NCBI GenBank assembly: GCA_016936785.1
Contig: JAFGXE010000038.1
Location: 1 to 11,595, forward strand
From: Alphaproteobacteria bacterium
GTDB taxonomy: Bacteria > Pseudomonadota > Alphaproteobacteria > Rs-D84 > NBLK01
DNA: 11,595 nt
Direction: 5' to 3'
The notes under the pieces are model-generated. The model saw only the letters and a list, made by a program, of their open reading frames with translations. It was not told where the DNA came from and ran no database searches. Positions 7,025 through 11,595 of this stretch are shown here, piece after piece (within the stretch, counting starts at the first letter, position 1; each line of letters starts with the position of its first letter). Made by a program: the position numbers and the translations under genes.

Positions 7025-7072
7025 ACGCTATATCTTGTGTCTTTTTTTGTAGACAAATACAATATATAGTAT
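7025..7072 (-). promoter_or_regulatory. Tandem NrdR boxes upstream of nrdJ
   Basis: NrdR is the ATP/dATP-sensing repressor of ribonucleotide reductase genes; it binds paired sites of consensus acaCwAtATaTwGtgt. Read on the minus strand, ATACTATATATTGTAT (7057-7072) and ACACAAGATATAGCGT (7025-7040) each match 14 of 16 positions. They are separated by exactly 16 bp (centre to centre 32 bp, three helical turns), which is the spacing usual for NrdR box pairs. The upstream box lies inside the promoter, between and partly over the -35 and -10 elements, so binding would block RNA polymerase. The nrdR gene is not in the window. Confidence 0.85.
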
Positions 7073-7083
7073 AGCTTTGTCAA
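7056..7083 (-). promoter_or_regulatory. nrdJ operon promoter
   Basis: On the minus strand a consensus -35 TTGACA (7083-7078) is followed after 16 bp by a weaker -10 TGTATT (7061-7056). Transcription would begin near 7049, giving a leader of about 93 nt. One NrdR box covers the spacer and most of the -10. Confidence 0.6.
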
Positions 7084-7361
7084 AAATAGATGAAAAAACA
7101 GAGAGAAAATAAAAGGGGTTTGATTTGGTTTTTGAGAGTCTGTGTTTAACCTATTCATTTAAAAGAAAAAAGCCTTTTCTCGCTAAAAAAGACTCGGGAA
7201 TATTGGTGTTCAAATTAGAGAAAATAGAAAAATAAAAACACACCAGTAAACAGCAGGAGGAGATGCTCCGTAAAATGGAATTTGCTCTATCTTCAAGCAG
7301 AAGTATGTATTGATATTCTATATACAATCAAAAATAGAAACCGTTTGCTAAAAAATAAAGC
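7084..7361. other. Intergenic stretch between divergent nrdJ and XRE promoters
   Basis: About 280 bases of AT-rich DNA without a convincing gene. The only notable item is an AGGAGG (7255-7260) followed by a 16-codon reading frame (7263-7313), with no promoter found and the first ATG too close to the ribosome site. A long minus-strand frame here overlaps the NrdR boxes and has no coding character. Confidence 0.5.
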
Positions 7362-7390
7362 TTGATTTTTATAAAAGGAGCGCTTAGACT
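7362..7390 (+). promoter_or_regulatory. Promoter of the XRE-methyltransferase pair
   Basis: TTGATT (7362-7367) and TAGACT (7385-7390) are separated by 17 bp. The predicted start is near 7397, leaving a leader of about 48 nt before the ATG at 7445. The -10 is overlapped by a 14-bp dyad. Confidence 0.55.
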
Positions 7391-7417
7391 TTCCTGAAAG
7401 TTTAAAAATAATAAACT
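7388..7417 (+). promoter_or_regulatory. Two overlapping dyads at the XRE gene promoter; candidate operator
   Basis: ACTTTCctGAAAGT (7388-7401) has perfect 6-bp arms across a 2-bp centre and straddles the -10 and the start point. AGTTTAaaaataaTAAACT (7399-7417) has perfect 6-bp arms across 7 bp. XRE repressors commonly bind such dyads in their own promoters, so autoregulation is likely. The second dyad could instead act as an RNA hairpin. Confidence 0.45.
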
Positions 7418-7444
7418 CTCAATTCACATTAAAAGGATGCTAAA

Positions 7445-8098
7445 ATGGATGAAAAACAAAAAATTCTTCCAACGCCAGATATGATTCGTGCTGCGCGTGG
7501 ATACTTAGATTGGTCTCAACATGAACTTGGCCTTAAATGTAATTTAAGTAAAGTTTCACTCGTTGGAATTGAGTCAGGGAAGCAACATCCGAATCATGAA
7601 ACGCTAAAACGAATCGCATCTGTGTTTTGGAATGAAGGGATTGTATTCTTATCTGATGGTGGATTTAGAGTAGATAGAAAACTTGTTAAAGTCTTAGAAG
7701 GGAAAGAGGGATTCAAGTTCTTTTTTGATGATGTTTATAAAACTGCAACGGAAAAAGATGAAGAATTTTTTGTTTCTGGTGTTGATGAAAGCAAGTTTGA
7801 TACAATTCTTAAGGAAATTGATTCTAACTATGAACAGAAAATGATTTCTCTTTTAAGAGGAAAATCTAAATTTAAAGTCCTTATTGGAGAAAAAGATAAA
7901 AATGATTCTCGTGCAGATTATGCGGCCTACAAGTCTCTTCCTCAAGATTTTATAAATTCAAACGTTCCTTTTTATGTATATGGAAACAAATTAGCAATTA
8001 TTCTTTGGAATCAAGAAAAGATTGTTTTGCATTTCGATGAAGATCTTGTTAATGCATATAAATCACAATTTAACCTTTTATGGAAAATAGCAAAATAA
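7445..8098 (+). CDS. XRE-family regulator with TrmB-like C-terminal sensor domain
   Basis: Residues 11-65 form a Cro/C1-type helix-turn-helix: P-D-M-I-R-A-A-R, then W-S-Q-x-E-L-x-L and an I-E-S-G-K-x-x-P-x-x-x-T-L recognition region. A short G-I-V-F-L-x-x-G-G-F link (65-74) follows, as in many XRE regulators. The C-terminal part (about 95-217) is not a usual XRE partner. It has F-F-V-S-G-V-D (108-114), K-V-L-I-G-E-K-D (144-151), then Y-V-Y-G-N-K-L-A-I-I-L-W (177-188) and a closing A-Y-K-S-Q-F-x-L-L-W-K (204-214). I associate this pattern with the effector-binding domain of TrmB-type regulators, from memory rather than a search. It would sense a ligand, perhaps the substrate or product of the methyltransferase encoded 6 nt downstream. 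AAGGA lies about 8 bases before the start. Own promoter and dyads suggest autoregulation. Confidence 0.75.
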   Translation: MDEKQKILPTPDMIRAARGYLDWSQHELGLKCNLSKVSLVGIESGKQHPNHETLKRIASVFWNEGIVFLSDGGFRVDRKLVKVLEGKEGFKFFFDDVYKTATEKDEEFFVSGVDESKFDTILKEIDSNYEQKMISLLRGKSKFKVLIGEKDKNDSRADYAAYKSLPQDFINSNVPFYVYGNKLAIILWNQEKIVLHFDEDLVNAYKSQFNLLWKIAK

Positions 8099-8104
8099 AA
8101 TAAT

Positions 8105-9136
8105 ATGCCATACCTTATTAATATAAAAAAGATAAAGAAAGCGGATCTTTGGGAGAGACGCTTTCTTCAAAATTTTCAGAAATCCTTAAAGAATTATGAA
8201 TTTGGAGGACTTGGAGAGTTTCTATACGAAGATAATGAAGGAAAAGCAGATAAAGTTCAAGGTTCTAATCTTTGGAAGAAAACGCTTACAGATAAAAGTT
8301 ACTATGTTTTCAGGGAAGAAATAGATTTGATTAGTAAGTCAAAAAAAGAATTATGTAAAGATATTTCAAGGTTTTTCTCAAAAAAGGATGTGTTAACTTT
8401 CGTTGAGTTAGGTGGAACACTTGAATCAACAGAACAGAAAACACTTCCTGTTATAAATTGCATAAAAAAAGATTTTTCATTGCATGGGTATGTTAATATA
8501 GATTATAGTAATCAGCATGTTGAAAAGACAATCAAATTTGTTGAAGCGAAACTAAATCTTCCAACAAAAGGTATTGTTGGGAATTTTGTCAATGACAAAA
8601 TTGAATTTCGAGATAATTCCTTAATTTTTCTTTTTGGTTTGACGCTAGGAAATTTATATGAGGATAGCTCAAAATTATCCTACAAAAACACGCTTGCATT
8701 TTTAAATAAAATTTATGCAATGAGCAAAAGCGGAAAAAGTAAATGTGGTTTTGTTTTAAGCGTTGATTCAACACAAGATATCAAGAAATTAGAAAAGGCG
8801 TATAATGTCAAAAGCCTTACAGATCATAGTCAGAATGTTTTTTATTTAGCAAAAAGAAATGGCGTTAGGATTAATCCTAGTTTGTTTAAAACAAGGGCAA
8901 AATGGAATAAAAATTTAAATTGCGTACAGTATATTGCAGAAGCACAAGAAGACCAAAAAGTTACAATTAATAAGAAAGTATATGAAATCAAGAAAGGGGA
9001 TAATATTCATATTGATGAATCACGAAAAATCCCTAAGTTAGATTTCTTAAATATTCTTAAAAAGTCTAAATGGGATGTTATTAATCACTACGAAGTTGAG
9101 GATTCGGATTTAACGTTATATTTTTTAGGTTCATAA
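8105..9136 (+). CDS. EgtD-like SAM-dependent methyltransferase (histidine-specific methyltransferase family)
   Basis: The 343-residue protein follows the plan of EgtD, which trimethylates the amino group of histidine for ergothioneine synthesis. Y-Y-V-F-R-E-E-I-D-L-I (66-76) matches the family's conserved start. V-E-L-G-G-T-L-E-S (100-108) is the SAM-binding glycine loop, N-I-D-Y-S (131-135) the ribose-binding acidic strand, and F-G-L-T-L-G-N-L (177-184) the family's T-x-G-N motif. V-D-S-T-Q-D with K-A-Y-N (220-234) and N-V-F-Y-L-A-x-R (244-251) complete the core. Near the C-terminus, where mycobacterial EgtD has a histidine-contacting E-x-S-x-K, this protein reads D-E-S-R-K (304-308), so the Glu is replaced by Asp. 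No EgtB partner is nearby. The true substrate is therefore open. It lies 6 nt after the XRE gene with a weak ribosome site and is probably translationally coupled. Confidence 0.8.
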   Translation: MPYLINIKKIKKADLWERRFLQNFQKSLKNYEFGGLGEFLYEDNEGKADKVQGSNLWKKTLTDKSYYVFREEIDLISKSKKELCKDISRFFSKKDVLTFVELGGTLESTEQKTLPVINCIKKDFSLHGYVNIDYSNQHVEKTIKFVEAKLNLPTKGIVGNFVNDKIEFRDNSLIFLFGLTLGNLYEDSSKLSYKNTLAFLNKIYAMSKSGKSKCGFVLSVDSTQDIKKLEKAYNVKSLTDHSQNVFYLAKRNGVRINPSLFKTRAKWNKNLNCVQYIAEAQEDQKVTINKKVYEIKKGDNIHIDESRKIPKLDFLNILKKSKWDVINHYEVEDSDLTLYFLGS

Positions 9137-9141
9137 ATATC

Positions 9142-9564
9142 TTAATCACACCAACTCAAGCGTTTTTTTCCGCTGTATTTTCGGACAAAGGGTTTCTGAA
9201 GTAAGATCGTTGAGAGGTCTTTGCCATTAACTTTGACTTCTCCTAAGACTCGGTTTTTATACTTCCCATCTTGTGCATAATTCAGAATAATTTTATTGTC
9301 TGCCTTGTCAAAAATTTCAGTAAGATAAACTTTTGCTTCTTGAGCCATGGATATTTCTTCTGCGCAGTAGCCATTTTTCTCAGGGGTATCAACGCCTTTA
9401 ATTCGGACGCTCACGGTTGAGAATGTTTGTTCTCCAAGATCTATACGTGCGAGGAATGTGTCTCCGTCAATCACACGGAGGACTTCTGCTGGCCAGTTTC
9501 CAGAAATCTTAGCCGAAAATCCGGACAGTGGAAGAGTCAATAAAATCACAAATAGAAATTTCAT
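9142..9564 (-). CDS. Secreted thermonuclease (staphylococcal nuclease-like)
   Basis: This is a calcium-dependent phosphodiesterase of the SNase fold, cutting DNA and RNA outside the cytoplasm. A signal peptide covers residues 1-18 (MKFLFVILLT start, cleavage near GFSA). Catalytic motifs are intact: V-I-D-G-D-T (31-36) with calcium-binding Asp33/Asp35; V-R-I-K-G-V-D-T-P-E (53-62), giving Arg54, Asp59 and Glu62, equivalent to Arg35, Asp40 and Glu43 of the Staphylococcus enzyme; and Y-K-N-R (102-105), with Arg105 matching Arg87. The end K-K-R-L-S-W-C-D is typical of the shorter Gram-negative forms, and Cys67 and Cys139 could form a disulfide. At 140 residues it is near the minimal domain. It converges on the methyltransferase gene with a 5-nt gap. 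There is no Shine-Dalgarno; a TATAAT box ends 6 bases before the ATG, so the mRNA is probably leaderless. Confidence 0.9.
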   Translation of the reverse strand: MKFLFVILLTLPLSGFSAKISGNWPAEVLRVIDGDTFLARIDLGEQTFSTVSVRIKGVDTPEKNGYCAEEISMAQEAKVYLTEIFDKADNKIILNYAQDGKYKNRVLGEVKVNGKDLSTILLQKPFVRKYSGKKRLSWCD

Positions 9565-9570
9565 TTAAGA

Positions 9571-9621
9571 ATTATAGATTGTTAAAATGAAATTGCAAGT
9601 GTCCGAAAAATGCGGTATACT
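9571..9621. promoter_or_regulatory. Bidirectional promoter with shared palindromic -35
   Basis: TTGCAA at 9593-9598 is its own reverse complement. Leftward it is followed after 16 bp by TATAAT (9576-9571, minus strand), which drives the nuclease gene. Rightward it is followed after 17 bp by TATACT (9616-9621), which drives the gene at 9646. Both spacings are in the normal range, so two polymerases would compete for one -35 element. Confidence 0.6.
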
Positions 9622-9645
9622 AGAGAGTATAAAAAGGAGAGAACG

Positions 9646-10239
9646 ATGGACTATCAAGAAAAAAAACCTTCAAAGAAAGAGGCTTTTAATGTTTTTAAAA
9701 AGGCCTTAGAAGAAAATAAAGTTTTTTATAAAGATGGCTTCTTTCAGATTAATACAACAAAAAGAAATTGGGGTGAGGTCTTAGGTGGATGGACGTTAAG
9801 TATTATTTCTGAAGCATTGTCCGATAACTATAATATTGGTGATTTGAAAATTCAAGGTCTTTCTGGAAAAACAGCAGAAGATATTTATAAACTTATTTAC
9901 ATAGATCTTTCTTCTGAAAAGTTTAAAGCAACCAATAAAGGAATTTATTTCTTTAACAAGAATCTGGAAAACTCGCTAGAGTTAAATGGATTTTCACCTC
10001 AAAAGAAATATTCAGAAGTACTTCAAAGATATGTAGTTGTTATCCCGTCAGAAAAAGCATTTGATCTCCAAAGATTTGGTTTAAAACTTCCAGAAGATGA
10101 GGTACTCCTTGAGGCTTATAGTAAAGCGAAAACAGTTGCAGATGCAGAGAAAAATATTCGGAAAAAAACAGAAGATAAGTTCAATGATTGGGCGCAACAA
10201 TGCCATTCTTGGGATAAGAATGGAAATGAAATTTTTTAA
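9646..10239 (+). CDS. Hypothetical cytosolic protein
   Basis: I do not recognise this 197-residue protein. It has no signal peptide, membrane segment or cofactor motif. It is Lys/Glu-rich at both ends, contains a Trp-Gly-rich helix (R-N-W-G-E-V-L-G-G-W at about 40-49), and has a probably helical C-terminal tail ending near a W-A-Q-Q-C-H-S-W stretch (183-190). The start at 9646 is chosen because AAGGAGA lies five bases upstream. The earlier in-frame ATG at 9610 would lie upstream of the predicted transcription start at about 9628. The gene sits between the divergent nuclease and the helicase gene, 37 bases from the latter, and shares a -35 element with the nuclease, so the two may be expressed together. 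Confidence 0.75.
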   Translation: MDYQEKKPSKKEAFNVFKKALEENKVFYKDGFFQINTTKRNWGEVLGGWTLSIISEALSDNYNIGDLKIQGLSGKTAEDIYKLIYIDLSSEKFKATNKGIYFFNKNLENSLELNGFSPQKKYSEVLQRYVVVIPSEKAFDLQRFGLKLPEDEVLLEAYSKAKTVADAEKNIRKKTEDKFNDWAQQCHSWDKNGNEIF

Positions 10240-10261
10240 CTTTTCCTTTTAGAATCAATTT

Positions 10262-10269
10262 GCTATAAC
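10262..10269 (+). promoter_or_regulatory. Extended -10 box directly before the helicase start
   Basis: A TGC-preceded TATAAC (10264-10269) stands 7 bases before the ATG at 10277, with no convincing -35 and no Shine-Dalgarno. Transcription would start at or one base before the ATG, predicting a leaderless mRNA. Confidence 0.4.
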
Positions 10270-10276
10270 CATTTTT

Positions 10277-11595
10277 ATGGCAGATCTGAATCTTTCACAA
10301 AAACAGGCAGTTGAAAAAACTGAAGGACCTTTGCTCGTTCTTGCAGGAGCAGGGACAGGAAAAACGCGCGTTCTTGTGCATCGTCTTGCGCATATTCTCA
10401 AAACGAAACCTGTTCAGCCATGGCAATGTCTCTGTATGACCTTCACGAATAAAGCCTCAAATGAAATGCGTTTGCGTCTTGATCGTCTTGTCGGCGCACG
10501 TTCTCAGCAAGTTTGGTTGGGGACTTTTCATCGCATCGGGCTGAAGCTTATTTATCCCTACCTTGAACAGATTGGGCTGAAAAAACCATTTTCGATTTTT
10601 GATGAATCGGACTCAAAGCTTGTTCTCAAAAAAATTATGATTGAGATGAATCTCGATATTAAAAAACATGTTCCTTCGGTTGCTTCAGAAAAAATAAGTC
10701 GCCTCAAAGATCAAGCTATCTTGGCGACACATTTTAATAAAACGGATAATACGTTTGCAGATGGAAAACTTCCTGAAATTTACAAGCGCTATCAGAAAAA
10801 GCTTGGGCAATTGAATGCGGTCGATTTTGGGGATCTCATTCTTTACCCACTGTATTTGGCGCGGTCTGATGAAAAAATTCGCCAAACTTATGAAAAAAAG
10901 TTTAACTATATTCTTGTAGATGAGTATCAAGATACAAACGGTGCACAGTATCAACTACTTAAATGTCTCGCAAAACAAAATCAAAACCTGTGTGTTGTTG
11001 GTGATGATGATCAGTCTATTTATGCATGGCGTGGCGCAAATATTCGAAATATACTCGACTTTAAAAAAGATTTTCCAACGGCTGAAATTGTGCGGTTAGA
11101 AGAAAATTACCGATGTACAAAACCGCTCATTCTAAAAACAGCATCGCATTTGATTGCTCAGAATACTGAGCGTCTTGGAAAAGTACTCAAGCCGGCATTG
11201 ACTCCTCTGGATAAAGAACCTGTCCATATTCACTCTTTCTTTGACGCAGAAGAAGAAGCACGATTTATTGTTGAGACAATTAAAGTGAATCACGATAAAG
11301 GTGTCCCATACAATGAGATGGCGATTCTTTTGCGTTCAGCGTATCTTGCGCGTTTGTTTGAAGAAAGTATGATTGAGGCAGAAGTGCCTTATCAAACAGT
11401 CGGAACGATTAAATTTTATGAACGTGCAGAAATTAAAGATGCGCTCGCATATCTGCGTCTTGTTGTGCATGGTCATGACGATTTGGCCTTTGAACGCATC
11501 ATCAATACACCACGACGTGGTGTCGGGAAAGTGGCTTTGCAAATAATTGAAAAGACATCAAGTTTGCATAATAAATCTCTCTTAGAAGGATTAAA
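10277..11595 (+). CDS. UvrD/PcrA-type 3'-5' DNA helicase (3' end outside window)
   Basis: This is a superfamily 1A helicase that unwinds DNA in repair and replication restart. The 439 complete codons run off the window; such proteins are usually 650-750 residues. The Q motif (L-S-Q-K-Q-A-V, 6-12) and Walker A A-G-A-G-T-G-K-T (23-30) are followed by motif Ia T-F-T-N-K-A-S. Walker B is V-D-E-Y-Q-D-T-N (214-221), motif III G-D-D-D-Q-S-I-Y-A-W-R-G (242-253), and motif IV L-E-E-N-Y-R (274-279). The 2A/2B region has the usual I-K-D-A-L-A-Y-L-R-L and N-T-P-R-R-G-V-G segments. Motifs are intact and in order. Whether it is UvrD, PcrA or Rep cannot be decided without the C-terminus. The ATG has no ribosome site and lies just after an extended -10 box. 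It may also be read from the upstream gene 37 bases away. Confidence 0.93.
   Translation, partial: MADLNLSQKQAVEKTEGPLLVLAGAGTGKTRVLVHRLAHILKTKPVQPWQCLCMTFTNKASNEMRLRLDRLVGARSQQVWLGTFHRIGLKLIYPYLEQIGLKKPFSIFDESDSKLVLKKIMIEMNLDIKKHVPSVASEKISRLKDQAILATHFNKTDNTFADGKLPEIYKRYQKKLGQLNAVDFGDLILYPLYLARSDEKIRQTYEKKFNYILVDEYQDTNGAQYQLLKCLAKQNQNLCVVGDDDQSIYAWRGANIRNILDFKKDFPTAEIVRLEENYRCTKPLILKTASHLIAQNTERLGKVLKPALTPLDKEPVHIHSFFDAEEEARFIVETIKVNHDKGVPYNEMAILLRSAYLARLFEESMIEAEVPYQTVGTIKFYERAEIKDALAYLRLVVHGHDDLAFERIINTPRRGVGKVALQIIEKTSSLHNKSLLEGL

Noticed and set aside
6957..7050. Cobalamin riboswitch before nrdJ
   Set aside because: The leader is only about 93 nt and shows no B12-box-like core; NrdR boxes explain control better.
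6949..7158. Minus-strand 69-residue reading frame upstream of nrdJ
   Set aside because: It covers the promoter, NrdR boxes and leader hairpin and has the composition of non-coding AT-rich DNA.
7255..7313. 16-codon leader peptide after an AGGAGG
   Set aside because: The first ATG is only two bases from the site, the second is too far, no promoter is seen upstream and the peptide has no telling composition.
9610..9645. Longer start at 9610 for the unknown gene ending at 10239
   Set aside because: This ATG lies upstream of the predicted -10 box (9616-9621) and lacks a ribosome site, whereas 9646 has AAGGAGA at ideal distance.

Overview
The window is AT-rich DNA from a Gram-negative bacterium. 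An outer-membrane BamE-type lipoprotein, a periplasmic nuclease with a signal peptide and a class II ribonucleotide reductase preceded by NrdR boxes point to a proteobacterium. An alphaproteobacterium, perhaps host-associated given the base composition and a decayed gene, is the best guess, but no rRNA or other firm taxonomic marker is present.

Layout, left to right. (1) Positions 1-966, minus: a secreted Cys-repeat/Thr-rich protein whose 3' end lies outside the window. It is divergent from (2) a plus-strand bamE-ffh pair (1037-2826), which joins outer-membrane assembly and co-translational targeting. (3) At 2841-2931 a good promoter is followed at once by two hairpins and a T-run, so it may make a very short RNA or act as an attenuator. 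Next comes an orphan GH108 endolysin-like gene (2960-3574). (4) A minus-strand block runs from 7083 down to 3519: a NrdR-box-bearing promoter, class II ribonucleotide reductase (nrdJ), PduO-type cobalamin adenosyltransferase, a collapsed dinD-like pseudogene and an unknown membrane-anchored protein. Its last gene overlaps the endolysin gene tail to tail by 56 bp. (5) Positions 7362-9136, plus: its own promoter with two dyads, an XRE regulator with a TrmB-like sensor domain, and an EgtD-like methyltransferase 6 nt downstream. (6) Positions 9142-9564, minus: a secreted thermonuclease. It is divergent from an unknown cytosolic protein (9646-10239), and the two promoters appear to share one palindromic -35 element. 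(7) Position 10277 to the end, plus: the N-terminal two-thirds or so of a UvrD/PcrA helicase.

How the genes work together. The clearest functional unit is nrdJ-pduO: the adenosyltransferase makes the adenosylcobalamin that the reductase needs to start its radical chemistry, and a pair of NrdR boxes places both under dNTP-responsive repression. The least explained unit is the XRE/EgtD-like pair, which looks like a self-regulated two-gene cassette of unknown substrate. Several genes lack a Shine-Dalgarno sequence and have a -10 box about seven bases before the ATG, which suggests that leaderless mRNAs are common in this organism.
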